Made by a program: the position numbers and the translations under genes. A stretch of 64,000 nucleotides of DNA from positions 124,001-188,000 of the forward strand of contig NW_026251711.1 of NCBI RefSeq assembly GCF_025024155.1, written 5' to 3'. This stretch comes from Gamsiella multidivaricata. Its lineage: Eukaryota > Mortierellomycota > Mortierellomycetes > Mortierellales > Mortierellaceae. Below, piece after piece: positions 1 through 11,250 of this stretch (position 1 is its first letter; each line of letters starts with the position of its first letter). The notes beneath the pieces were generated by a model, which ran no database searches, was not told the DNA's origin, and was given only the letters and a program-made list of their open reading frames with translations.

Positions 1-636
1 CTCTCGGGTGGTCGATCCATCAACGCCGAGGCCATCAAACAAGCCCAGCCCTACCTGCTTGACCAGCTTTTATCCAACCTCGATTCTCTGGAACTTGTAT
101 TGCAAACCCCGATGCACTCGCTGAAGCAACAACAGACACCGCGTGCGGAGGGTGGATGGGTCCTAGGCACAGCGTTGCCCTCGATTGCGGACTTTAGCAT
201 CTACGCCATCGTCTGGTGGTTAATGACAACCAAGCGAGCTCCTGAATATGTCACCGCAGAGCAATATCCCTGTGTTTTTGAATGGTATAAGCAGATGAAG
301 GACTGCATCCAGCGACACAGACATCCGACACAAGACTGCGTGAAGATTTCTGCTGAGGAGGCACTCGAGGTTGCGAAGCAGGCTGGAGGAAGCAATGGCT
401 TTGTGTCGTCGAAGGAAGATGTCCACCCGTTGGAGAAACGACATGTGGGCGATGTTGTTGCAGTGACACCGAATGATTATGGCAAGGTGCCTGTGGAAGG
501 GCGCATTGTCGAGATCACTCATCGCCGAGTCAGCATCCGTCCAGAGCCATTAGCTAGCCATCCAGAGATCGATGTGGTGATCCACTTTCCCCGGAGCGGC
601 TACATGATTGTCCCTGCCAATAAGGCATCGCTTTAA
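1..636 (+). CDS. GST-fold protein, 3' part only
   Basis: The frame is open from the first base of the window to TAA at 634-636, so the 5' end lies outside. About 211 residues are visible. Residues 1-110 look like an all-helical glutathione S-transferase C-terminal domain: an alternating amphipathic helix is followed by ADFSIYAIVWWLM, which matches the conserved N-capping box/helix 6 of the GST C-domain. About 90 further residues of mixed beta character follow the GST-like part, ending PRSGYMIVPANKASL; this tail resembles the extra C-terminal domain of some fungal GST-like proteins. The thioredoxin-like N-domain is missing, so substrate and activity cannot be judged. The last exon has no intron. 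It is convergent with the next gene on the minus strand, 571 bp away. Confidence 0.6.
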   Translation, partial: LSGGRSINAEAIKQAQPYLLDQLLSNLDSLELVLQTPMHSLKQQQTPRAEGGWVLGTALPSIADFSIYAIVWWLMTTKRAPEYVTAEQYPCVFEWYKQMKDCIQRHRHPTQDCVKISAEEALEVAKQAGGSNGFVSSKEDVHPLEKRHVGDVVAVTPNDYGKVPVEGRIVEITHRRVSIRPEPLASHPEIDVVIHFPRSGYMIVPANKASL

Positions 637-1207
637 CTAGACGAAAGGATAGAGCCATTAAAGTGCACATTGCCCCCTATGGTGAAAAGTTGCATTTTGT
701 ATAGTATTGTATATTGAAGACTGGGGAAAAAGCCCATGGCTCACGCTCCAGACCCAATACCCCACCCTGACTCTCCTACCTTCACCTTCAAGATCTGTGT
801 AGACACTTTGGTGACAAAGGGGCAGCTTATCGTCTTCACTCCTTCTAAATGTTTTCCATCTTGATCGCCGCCGTCCCTGTTTCCGTTCGTCTTATCTCGA
901 TCCAGCACTCTATCTTTTCTGCATGCGCTTTCAGTCTCTTTTTCTGTCTCTTTACGCCTCGGTGCTTTTATGTGCATTTTTTTACTACTGCAGTTTGTAT
1001 TGTAGATATATATGCAGAATAAATGGCAACTACAGAAAAGTGCCAAGGGGTTGAGCCAGAGATCGGTTGCCTGATGCCTGAGGCTATCCTTGGGTGGAAG
1101 CAAGTAGTGCAAGGAAGAAAACGCAAATTGAAAGGTCCCACTAGACGGCGCAAGGCTTTGCAAAGAGTTCAAAGAATGTGAAAGGGTAGACTGCCCATGT
1201 TCATCGC
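637..1207. other. Convergent intergenic region
   Basis: This is the tail-to-tail space between the GST-like gene and DMC1. It is T/A-rich near 690-720 and 960-1020, as expected for two 3' untranslated regions. A minus-strand open frame (741-1295) overlaps the last DMC1 intron and exon in another frame and shows no family resemblance. No other gene is seen. Confidence 0.5.
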
Positions 1208-3170
1208 TCAAGTGGCATCCACGATTCCACCTGCCGAGATCACATATGCTACCAGGGTGAGGTTCCATAAAGACATAGATATCATCAATCAACATCTGTA
1301 TTCACGAAAGCAGCTCCATATGTCTCTGCAGGAACTTTGCACATGGACTTACGGGCCTCAGCTTCAGGGACATCAGGGCTATCGTACACTTTGGCAATGC
1401 GTTCTTCGCCTCGTCCTTTACGAAGGTACAGTCTGGTCGTGGAGGCGTGTGCCTTGAGACAATGGAAAAATTTAATCAAGGAACGCGTCAATTATCTCCA
1501 CTCAATTCATAATCATCAACAACGCGGGTACACAAAGTCGCTCCTGATTACCATAATGTGGCCGCCGACAGGCTTCTTTGGGTCTGCGACAAAAGTCATA
1601 GTAGCCCCGGGATCCGACTGAACTTGATTCGTGAGATAGATAGCTACATTAAACTCTTCCGCAATCTTGGTCAAGCGACTGAGCATCTGGTTCAGTTTTT
1701 GCTGACGCTCTGACAGCTCGCCGCGGCCACAAAAGTCAGTGCGAAACAGGGCTATGATGCTGTCAATGACCTAGTTGTAACAGAGGAGCAATGGATGGTT
1801 TTTGTGGATATATATTTACCGAAGGACGCTACCAAGTCTGGTAAGCGCTGGAAGCTTTACTAAAGTAACATACCAGCAAGCGAAAGATGCCCTTTTCTTC
1901 AGCGAACCGCGCAGCGACTTCAGTAATGAGATCCATCTGATGCTCAGAGTTGTATGCACGTGCAACCAGAATATTCTCGAGTGCGGCCTCAGCATCGATG
2001 CCGAATCGATCGGCAATGGCCTTAATTCTCCCGTGGCGGAAGGTACCCTCAGTATCAATATATGCAGCCTAGTGGCGGAAAATGGGTGAATAACCGTTGC
2101 CAAGCATATAGGACAATACAAAAGATGGAGCAACTTGATGATACACGTGTTACCTTGCCATTGCCACCGCCCATGGCAGCAGGGAGCTGAGCCATTACGC
2201 AGAGAGTATGGGCGATCTGTGTCTTGCCAGTTCTGAACTCGCCGAAGGCCTCTGTGATTGCCATCGTCTGAATGCCTCCTACAAGAAGATAAAATATACC
2301 TGTGCCTGCTTAGCTATAGACGAAGGACTTGAACGTACCACCTATATTGACCTAGCAGCTTGCCTCCGAGTAGTTCGTCTAGTTGCTTGGCTCCGGTGGA
2401 AATCACAATGACCTTCTTGCGCAGGACACTGTATTCCAATCCCGTAATGAAGGATGCGCTCTGGAGCTTTGCTGCTGCTTCCTTGAGTTTGTCGACTTTG
2501 ACCTAGAAATCGAAACGATCGTAAAATTCAGTAGTCCGAGTTTGCCACCAATTCACATCTCTGTCGGTGGACCGCTAAACTTGCCTCAGAGAAACCTTTG
2601 ATCCGGCAGAGACTCTTCTTGGTCATCATTTGCACCGACTATGTTGTGTCAGAAAGTGGGTAGGTAAAAGCGGCATCATAAGGATCTCTGACAAAGCAGA
2701 TTCAAGGTATTTGATCTATCCTTCGACGAGCTGAAAGTTGAAATATTAAACAATACCCGGACAGTGCAGATTCCAGCTTGCTTCAGCTTGGTGATATCGG
2801 CAGCATTGATCCCATGGTTCTGGAGCTCATCAATCTCTATTTTGAGTTTAATACCATGGTAAAAATGTTTGAGCATTCATTCACGGATTACCCTCGTTAC
2901 CGCCATAATCACTCTCGCATGAAGCGCTTAAAGAGACGACAGCGAATGGGAAGCAGAAAACATACCGGTGAAGAAGAGCTCCTTGTGGTTTAAGGTGAAT
3001 GTGGGAGCAGAAAAGTGTTGAGGTTAGGGGGGGGGGTGAACGCGCCATGAAATATTCAGCAGGATAAGAAGATAAGAGTAGCGACTCCAATGGCTGTGAC
3101 ATCCTGATACCTCCTCCTCTTCGTCTTCGACCAGATCTTCCTGGTCTCGAACGACTTGATCCATGGACAT
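1208..3170 (-). CDS. DMC1: Meiotic recombinase DMC1
   Basis: DMC1 is the meiosis-specific RecA/Rad51-family ATPase that forms filaments on single-stranded DNA and performs strand exchange between homologues. Ten exons give one frame of 342 residues, close to the usual ~340: complement(join(1208..1248, 1353..1452, 1552..1770, 1874..2068, 2154..2278, 2364..2502, 2585..2638, 2757..2836, 2966..2981, 3111..3170)). The acidic N-terminus starts [16 protein letters not shown]. It is followed by the helix-hairpin-helix region ([17 protein letters not shown]), Walker [10 protein letters not shown], the [10 protein letters not shown] strand, Walker B-like [22 protein letters not shown], and the C-terminal [17 protein letters not shown] end just before TGA. 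DMC1 rather than RAD51 is indicated by the N-terminus and the overall length match. Introns after exons 4 and 5 need GC donors, and exon 2 is only 16 nt. COQ6 is divergent, with 283 bp between the start codons. Confidence 0.95.
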
Positions 3171-3453
3171 GTTATTCAAGAGAGCTGAATAGGAAAAGTT
3201 ACAATGGAGCAAAGAGGGGTTGAAAAGGTCGAAGGCAGGAGAAACACGACGCGAAATTTATGCTTCCTCGCAATTGGCGGCACCGCGGTTGTGCGCGCAT
3301 CGGCAGTGACTGTGGGAATGCTATTCCGGCCATTCTCGCGCTGTGCAGCACAAGAGGAAGTGGCCTGACCTTACTGCCAGCATTAACTCTCAGCGCACAT
3401 TTCAGCAGCAACACATCAGCAAAGGAACAAGGAAACAAATACAGCGATCCTCA
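3171..3453. promoter_or_regulatory. Shared divergent promoter DMC1/COQ6
   Basis: Only 283 bp separate the ATG of DMC1 (minus strand, 3170) from the ATG of COQ6 (plus strand, 3454). The whole space must hold both promoters and 5' leaders. No clear TATA box is visible. Functionally the genes are unrelated (meiosis versus ubiquinone synthesis), so co-regulation is not assumed. Confidence 0.5.
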
Positions 3454-5542
3454 ATGGCCATACAACTATTCTCGCGCGCGGCAAAAAGTGGATTCGGGAG
3501 TCGCTTGAGCCCAGCAACGACAGCCTGTCTCTTGACCTCCATGCGCTCGCAACATCGGCGCATGACACCCATTCGCTTCCAGTCTACAGATTCAACAGCG
3601 GCAGCTCCGGAGCAGTATGACGTGGTCATCGTTGGAGGGGGTATCGCAGGAAGTGCTCTGGCTTGTGCTCTCGGTACGATTCCTTGGACTTTGACGAAAG
3701 GATTCTGCTTGCAATGCTACTAGTTCACTGGTTTCTGGTGCTAATGACCGCACAATTTACTGCTCTGATAGCATCCGGAAAGGCCTCCAGCACGCAAAAG
3801 ATCGCCCTCATCGAGGCATTTGACCTCAGCAACCATATTAACTGGTCCCCGCGTGCGGATCAATATTCAAACCGTGTATCGTCTCTCACTCCGAAATCCG
3901 TCGCATTCTTGAAAAACATTGGCGTTTGGCCAGAACTGGATCCCTCGCGTGTTACCGGCCTTGAGGGGATGCAGGTCTGGGATGGCGTCAGTGGCGCGAG
4001 GATCACATTCGATGCCGCGAATGTGAATAGCACTCAGTCGAGTTTCTTGCACCAGGTGTTCTCTGGACCCAAAGTTAGCAACATCAACGTGAATGGAAGC
4101 GAGTTTCAGGAAAGGACTGTGGGTAATCAGGAGTCATCGCCCCTGGCATGGATGACGGAGAATCTGCATGTACAGTATGGTCTTCAGAAACAGATCCTGT
4201 CGCACCAGGCGCGCGGCGTCAGCTTGGATATCTTTGAAAAGACCAAGGTTCAGGGGATCACTGCCAGCCAAAGAGAGGCCGCTGAGGCAGCAGACCCAAC
4301 GCACCTGGATGTTTCGGACTGGCCAGTCATCGAACTTGACAATGGCAAGAAACTGCAGACGAGATTGCTGGTTGGAGCCGATGGTGTCAACTCGCCTGTG
4401 AGGTCATTCGCTAATATCGAGTCACTGGGATGGGATTACGGACAGTTTGGACTCGTTGCCACCCTCAAGGTCGATCCATTGACATCTACGGCACCAGGAC
4501 ATGGAAGGGGGGTTGCATGGCAGAGATTCTTGCCCACCGGGCCCATCGCTATGTTGCCTGTAAGCTACGTCAGGAACATAGGAATGCGAGCAGAAAAAAA
4601 AAAAAAGAATGCAAAGGGAGGTCACCACCCTAACGCTTATTCTTACTTCTGGATGTTAAATTAGTTGAACAATGGACTCGCCAGTTTGGTCTGGTCGACA
4701 ACGCCTAAGATTGCACAGGATCTCAAAAAGCTGCCACCGCGTGATTTCTGTGCATTGGTGAACGCAGGATTCAATGCCAGCCCTGCGGATCTAGAATACT
4801 TGTACAAGAACATTGGAGCCGATGGCCAGCCCCTTGTGGACTTTCAGCAGGAAATTTCGTGGCGTGCTAGCGTACAAGATATGGAGGCATCCAAGACCAT
4901 GGTCCGTGGCACCGGTGGCGAGGATCCCAAGCCGCCCATGGTTGTGGATGTCCAGGAGAACACTCGAGCACCATTTCCGTTGAGAATGCGCAACTCTAAC
5001 AGCTATGTCGAGGATCGTGTTGTCCTTGTTGGGTAAGCTCACAGACAGAATGTGCCTTAGCGTCTCGCATCCAGCAGAAAATTAGCTGGCCAACACAATT
5101 CCATCTTTTTGATACAAATTACTAAACTACTAGAGATGCCGCACATACCGTTCATCCTTTGGCAGGCCAGGGTCTTAACCAGGGCTTGGCAGATGTGGAA
5201 TGCCTCGCTCGCGTCATCGAACAAAGTCTTCTCAGTGGATCCGACATTGGTAAACTAGAGCACCATTCAGTCAATACTATCGTTTTTACTGCGACTCTTC
5301 ATTCTAATACGATCATGTGCTTTGTAGGCAACATCCACTCCCTGACTCCATATTCGAGCGAGCGCTTCCTTCCAAACTTGGCCATGCTTGGAACAGTTGA
5401 CAAACTGTCGAAGCTGTACAACACTGACTTTGGACCGATTGTCTGGGCTCGCTCTCTAGGTTTGACCGCTGTTGATAATATGGGTCCCTTCAAGTCAGAG
5501 ATCATGAAGTTCGCCATGGGACTCGAGGACGTTCCGAAGTAG
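3454..5542 (+). CDS. COQ6: Ubiquinone biosynthesis monooxygenase COQ6
   Basis: COQ6 is the mitochondrial FAD-dependent monooxygenase that hydroxylates C5 of the polyprenyl-benzoate ring in coenzyme Q synthesis, working with ferredoxin in the matrix-side CoQ synthome. Five exons (3454..3673, 3772..4559, 4665..5032, 5134..5249, 5328..5542) join to 568 residues. The N-terminus is rich in Arg/Ser/Ala with almost no acidic residues, as in a mitochondrial presequence (about residues 1-45). It is followed by the dinucleotide-binding loop VVIVGGGIAGSALA, the mid-protein FAD motif LVGADGVNSPVR, and the second FAD box DRVVLVGDAAHTVHPLAGQG, which is split by intron 3. The intron 2 acceptor places LASLVWSTTP directly after the MLP motif, as in the family. 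Intron 2 contains a 13-A tract. The length is somewhat above animal COQ6 (~470), mainly from a longer presequence and inserts. Confidence 0.95.
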
Positions 5543-5770
5543 TGATAAAGTTAGGTGTTGACGCAGAGCAGAGCGAGCCAGACCAGGATCTTTGAAGGGA
5601 CTTCAACTGCTTACATGTATGGAAGTAATAAACAGCATTGGCATTCATATTAGCGTACATCCCTGGCGGTGTTGCTGTACAATTTTTTGGTAAATTTTAT
5701 TTTTTTGTATATTACAGGGGATTATTGAGAAGAGGGTTTCTAAGGTATTTCTATTCGTTTTTCATTTTGC
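5543..5770. other. Convergent 3' region COQ6/ammonium transporter
   Basis: This is a short tail-to-tail spacer, T-rich at 5680-5720 (TTTTATTTTTTTGTATATTA). It fits the cleavage/polyadenylation regions of both genes. No gene is seen. Confidence 0.4.
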
Positions 5771-7327
5771 TCATGCGGAAGAATTGGTGATGGGGTGGCC
5801 AAGAGTGGAAACACTGCCCAACTTGACCTCGTTGACGCTATCGGTGCTCTGGGAGCCCGAGCCAGCACGTCCAATATCCATCGAGTGATCGATGCCGTTG
5901 ATATTGGCGGCCTTCTCATCCAAATGTCCATAGGCCATCTCTCCGAGCTCAGCAAGATCCAAACCACGCTGCTCGTGGTCAGCCTTGACACGCAGAGTGA
6001 GTCCAGGGATCTTGTTCATGATGACGAGAATCAAGAAGGTGACACCAAAGGACCAGGCGAGACCCGCGCAAGAATCTGCGATTTGGTAAGGGACCTGGAT
6101 CCAGTTGCCGTCCAACCATCCACCGTTGATGACAGTGGCACCGTCCAAAGCAGCAACCCATTTCTGGGCAAAGATACCGGTCAAGATGTTGCCAACGATT
6201 CCACCAACACCGTGAACTGCGAAGACATCGAAAGCATCATCGTACTTGAGGTGGTGCTTCAGGCGGACAGCCATGTTACAAGCGCAGGCGCCCAAGAATC
6301 CGATTGCGACGCTGGAAGCAGGGGAGACATATCCAGATCCAGGGGTAATGGCAACCAGTCCTGCAACGGCACCGGAGCAGAAGCCCAAGACTGACAACTT
6401 ACGCTCATGGCGGTAGTCGAGCAAAACCCAGGTGATACCACCGACCGAAGCAGCGAGGTTAGTGACGACGCAGGCCATGGCAGCGCGCAAGTTGGCAGAA
6501 AGAGCAGAGCCGCCGTTGAAGCCGAACCAACCGAACCAGAGGAAGCAGGTGCCGATGACGACGTTGCTCATTGAGTGAGGGCGGAAGTCCTTGTGGTCGC
6601 CCGAACGTCTCCCAAGGACGATCGCATAAGCCAAAGCAGCACCACCGGACGAGATATGAACGGGCGTGCCGCCTGCGAAATCCAAACCTCCCATAACAAA
6701 GCTCCAGCCGTTGGCGCTCCAGGTCCAGCAGGCAAGGAAGTCGTAGACGAAGGTGGTCCAGAGAAAGATAAAGACGAGTGTTGGGAGAATGCGACCACGC
6801 TCAGCAGCAGCACCAATGGCTAGGGCGGGTGTGAGAGCTGCGAACATGCACTGATAGATCATGAAGACGATGTCGGGGATTTTAGACGAGCCCACGGAGG
6901 GAGCGTCCAGGACGCCTCGGAGGAAGGCGTTATCGAAGTTTCCGATGATTTTGCTACCAGTTTTACTGAAAGCTAATGAGTATCCGAAGAGGAACCACTG
7001 TAGGGCAAGGAGCGAGAGAGTAATAAAGCGGAGGTGTTAGATTACAAGTATTACTTTTAGATTATAGTGTTGTGCCTGGAATGTTGGTGATGTGATGTTG
7101 TTGACTGCAGTTGCAAAGATGTATAGTACCTGGAAGGTAACGACAGCGAGGGAGCAGCAGGAGAGCATGATCAGGGAAAGCGCGTTCTTGCTACGCGCCA
7201 TGCCAGAATAAAAGTAGCCAATACCAGGGATCATCAGCCAGACCAGGGCAGTGGATGCGAGGGTCCAGGCGATATCGCCAGCCTCGTACTCTGATCCGAT
7301 GCGTGGTGCTTCGGTTGTGTTGTCCAT
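5771..7327 (-). CDS. Ammonium transporter, Mep/Amt family
   Basis: This is a plasma-membrane ammonium transporter of the Mep/Amt/Rh family, which conducts NH4+/NH3 into the cell and, in some fungi, also senses nitrogen state. Two exons, complement(join(5771..6997, 7130..7327)), give 474 residues, a normal length. The N-terminus after MDNTTEAPRIG is extracellular. The first membrane helix starts near residue 20, and about eleven hydrophobic segments follow. Visible hallmarks are GIGYFYSGM near the first helix end, the first pore histidine in TPVHISSGGAALAYA, and the second in DVFAVHGVGGIVGNILTG. The intron lies after AVVTFQ and before WFLFGYSLAFS, splitting a conserved motif. The C-tail is cytosolic and Ser-rich, ending HPITNSSA. 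An antisense frame at 5795-6394 is a shadow of this gene. Confidence 0.97.
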
Positions 7328-7533
7328 TGCGGTAGGGGTATACGAAGGGGGTATGAAAGTTTGGTCGCTTTTAGTGGTAACCACAGATATGCACGCGGAT
7401 GCACGAGTACAAAAAAAGTAATAAGGAGGAGACGATAGATCCTTGACGAGGACCGAAGAGTGAAGCAGAAGGTGATGTTGGAGGAGTGGATGAGAGAAGG
7501 ACAATGACTTGGGAGAAGTGCGCTGGGCAGGAG

Positions 7534-7541
7534 TATTTATA
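7534..7541 (-). promoter_or_regulatory. TATA box of the ammonium transporter
   Basis: On the minus strand the sequence reads TATAAATA, 207 bp upstream of the ATG at 7327. The spacing leaves a pyrimidine-rich leader of plausible length. No start-site data are available. Confidence 0.5.
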
Positions 7542-10479
7542 ATGGGGCATGGATCGGATCAGGATCAGGACCAGAAGGAGATTGCCGTGAGTGTTGTGCG
7601 CATACAAAGTCCAAGTAAAGCCGTAGATCCATAAGCAGATCCAATTCCCCACACATACTCTGATGTATTGCGAGAGCTGAGCAGCAGCAGCAATACAATC
7701 TAAATGCATCAACAAAACAAACAGCTACAGCAAAAACAGGGTTCCCCTTGTTCACGGCAATTGAGTCCAGAGTAAACGTTAGGAGGATCCGGAGCATTGA
7801 GTCGATGCCGAGCAGGTGAACTCTAAATATGTTTCTTTAGCACGCGCTGCACTTTGTCCGTGGGCAGTCCGACTGAGTCCCTGTTATTTGAGTGGAGACT
7901 ATTGTAAACGGTGCCACAGATAGGAGGGATAGGGAAAGGCCCAATTCCTTTGGACCCAAAAACCTTACTGACGAATATGGCAGACGTGTCTGTCCGGGGA
8001 AGAGGATTGATAGAGGGCAGGGCTCAGCCCTTGTAGACACATGGCAAATCCTACTCCTTACACCCTATCTTTGAAGACTGAGGAAGGAGCAGAAAAAGAC
8101 ATCTTATCCTATCCCTGCAATATTAAGATAGGAGCTGGGATGCTTTGTTAGTCAGGTCTAGAGACGTCTCTCGTTTTCTGATAAGACGCCATTTACCTGC
8201 GGCGCGTCCAGATGAACATCGCTCCTTCTGCACCCATGATTCCTTTTGTTCGCACTGCACATTGCTGTCGTTCCCTTCATCATATTTTTTATTTCTAACG
8301 ACTATAATGATCTTCAAACCCAAGAATCTACAGAATAGGGGAAGAAGGAATAAAGAAACAGAGAAACCTCCCCTAAGCAATGATGCCTCTGATCGACGTT
8401 GAACTATGCTGCGGACTAAAAGTGTCAGGAACAAAATACATGTGTGCTCTGTTGTTAGCCACCAAAATCCAGTGGCACGAATATCTCTATAACGGTGCGC
8501 CGACAAGCTGTTGCAATCTGAACCAGGCTTAGCACATTTACTTCACGACCGGTCGTTCTCGAGAGAATGAATAAAAGAGAATGCGTACATGCCTGCTTCT
8601 GCTGCTCCTTTGCTAGGAAGAGGTGTATGAAAAATGAAAAGAGGACGATCAAACTCAACCGAGGAAAAGCAACAGCGGAGGAGGGGGCGGACTTTGCCAA
8701 GTGCATTGACCATCCCATGTCGTCCAACCTGTATGTGTCTACGCCATGCCTCGTCATTGACTGGACTAGTCTGCACAGGTAGGATGGACGCCCTTATCTC
8801 CCGCACAACGCTCTCTGGTCCAAACACGCGCTTATTGGAGCAAGAATCCCATATCACTGCCACTCACTTGATTGGCTATCTTTGCACATGTCACATTCAA
8901 ACCTTAAATCCGTAGACGCGTGGTTGGTTAGCTTCAAGAGATACGCAGTATACGCGTGATACGTGTTTCTAGAAAAACAACCTGAGGCTGCACGTCAAAC
9001 ACCCATGCATCTCTCATTCTTGGGTGCAGCGTAGATCGCCGTCCTTCATTGACTATATACCTGTGATTAAAAGTCGTTTCTTTTATTTCCCGAGAATAAA
9101 GGTGCCCAATGCTGCTGGTCTTTGTTTTAATATTTCCTCTCAAGTCTTTATGTCTCCATTCCCTTAACAACGAGATACTGATCACAAAAAATAAAGCAAA
9201 AAAAAATAAAAAGAGCACGGGCGTTTGTTTTCTCTGGTACTATCCACGGAAACACTTGTGGACAGTGCGGTCGGAGGTTTCCATTTTCGTATTTTTTTTA
9301 TTTTTTTTGCACGGTGGAAAATATCTGTTGAGCTACCCCGCAAAATACCAAATCAGGCCAAGACTCATTCTGCCGTCTGTGTGTCCTTGTTGACAATTCT
9401 TGTTGCGCGTTACAAAAAAACGCGTGTTTAGGACGCCCTCAAAAAGCAGATCCGTCACCTTCCTTACCATCTACTTAGATCTTTCAGCAGAACGCGCATC
9501 CCCCTCTTTTTTTTCTCCGGAACCTTGGAACCGATCTCCTTCATTTTCCAGATCACTAAATGAGCGCAACCCTCGACTCTTGCTTCTTTCCGGGAAAGCT
9601 CAGGTGCAGCTTTAATGTTTTGATTATTTTACGCCATTGTGACTATATGCTCTCTCTTTATAAAGTCACTAGCTAAACAGGACTTTGGGAAAATAGGAGT
9701 AGCTTGTACAGGAGCGGTAATAAAACTGTGCATAATCCTGTGCCTACATATTGCTTTTACAGGTAGAAAGAAATATCCGTGAAATATAGAGCTGCCTCTC
9801 GAGCACATCGGACTATCGGACTGTCAATAAATGGATAACTACAATGGTATCCTTGGGCTGTGCGGCCATTTGTTTGTTGCTGTATCCGCCATGGCTCATG
9901 GCCCTGATTAAAATGCGCCGTTATGCTCAGATGCAGCATACATTTTCTGTAGTTCAGCTCACTAAAGAGGCATGGCTGAAGGCAGAAGCATAAAAGATGT
10001 AGTGAAATATAGTAATAGATGTACTGGGTATCCTTGTCCTAACCATTGCGCGTAGCGAGGCCCCAGTCCGATTCGCGGACGTGATGAGAAAGAGCAACAA
10101 AAAAGACAGCTCTGCACCACGGGTATCATGCCTTTACACATAGTGCACGCTATATAAGCGGCTCTTAGAAGCCTCGATCAAATCGTGCATTCCGCCCGGC
10201 CTTTGATTATCTCACATTCTAACGTTGGTCCAAATTGTCTTGTCCATTTATTTTTTCAAAAAACATGGCACGTCTTGCATGGAGATAACAATAATGTCTA
10301 TGCATCAGGCAGTTGATGAAGAGGATGTAGTGAATGTCATTGAGTTTAGTGCCAAAAAGTAGTGTCTAACACCCCTAGACGCATATAGATCCTCTTCCGC
10401 GAATACTGAGCCTAACCACACTTCATCCAATCGCTCGCTGTCTCTACGACAAGTTTTCTTCTAGCCTTTCAGTCAACTC
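7542..10479. other. Gene-poor interval upstream of the ammonium transporter
   Basis: I see no convincing gene in about 2.9 kb. Short frames on both strands (for example 8123-8506 minus and 9109-9393 plus) lack any family signature. GATA-type motifs occur at 7926-7931 (GATAGG), 8103-8108 (CTTATC) and 8180-8185 (GATAAG). A TATA-like CTATATAAGC at about 10149 is not followed by a long reading frame; the next ATGs (10264, 10293) open frames of only 7 and 22 codons. Confidence 0.4.
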
Positions 10480-11250
10480 TGCCTCATCGACTCTGCAAGG
10501 CATAGACCAGCCCACTGGCCTGCATTAGTCTCGGCCAGGTCTCGAACATCCAGTCGATCTCCTCCTCACTCATCTCTTATCGAGCATGTCTAGCCTCGAT
10601 CATGTTTAATCATTCCAGCCGCAGAGAAAGGCCATTGCTTAGTACAACAATGCTTTCTGACTGACGATAATAAATGACGTCTAACACCTCCAACTTCCTC
10701 AGTCGCGGGAGTTTCTCAAAGACTGCACGATGTCATTCCAGCGATTTGTCACTCAATCCATAGGAGAAGATCCGCAGCATTCGCAAGTTCAAATAGGTAT
10801 AATCCTGCAGGTGAAATGCTGTGTCCTGCTGATCTGCACCTTCTACGTCTCCAAGAATATGTTTAACGTCCACCTTCTCTGCAGCTAACTCTCCAAGCAC
10901 AGGATAGGCTGTAAGTACCTGCTGCACCATCATGCTAGACACGCCCAAGGTTGCTTGCAGCTCAAAGCATCTCAGATATGAAAAGTGCTGGACTAGCGAT
11001 CGGAATATCCAGGATCCAAAAAGAGTAGCTCTTGGCTTGCTGGGTGTCAGCACTAGGCTGCTGTTCAGTATCTCAGCGACCTGTTCGTCCTGCAGCACTG
11101 AGTGCTTAATGTGGAGGCTCTGAAGAATTGGAAGAGAACCAGGCTTGAAGAGCCCGGTGCCCTGGAAATCTAGAACCACCGTACCGGTGGCTGCCTAGCC
11201 AAGGGATTCCAGACTTGAGCGCTTTCGAGTGAACTCAATATGATTTTTTA
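10480..11250 (-). pseudogene. F-box/LRR-like relic
   Basis: Read on the minus strand, the frame 11179-10733 carries LRR-like text of the fungal F-box family: SLPILQSLHIKHSVL, then an unbroken stretch to YTYLNLRMLRIFSYGLSDK. The same frame continues past a TGA with HRAVFEKLPRLRKLEVLDV and, after two more stops, EMSEEEIDWMFETWPRL. This order equals the C-terminal half of the better preserved gene at 55.5 kb (W-H-R-Q-V-F-R-Q-L-S-R-L...; ...W-M-V-E-A-W-P-R-L). At the first stop a Trp codon is expected, so TGG became TGA. No F-box N-terminal part is recognised upstream. It is a decayed gene, or at best the 3' half of one. Confidence 0.65.

Noticed and set aside
741..1295. 184-codon minus-strand frame next to DMC1
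   Set aside because: It arises from reading through the last DMC1 exon and 3' region in a wrong frame; the true C-terminus of DMC1 is found in another frame after an intron.
5795..6394. 199-codon plus-strand frame
   Set aside because: It lies exactly antisense to the ammonium transporter exon and has no family motif; it is a codon-bias shadow.
10060..10110. tRNA-like GTCCGATTCGCGGAC
   Set aside because: The short hairpin resembles a T-arm, but no acceptor stem, anticodon arm or promoter-box spacing fits.
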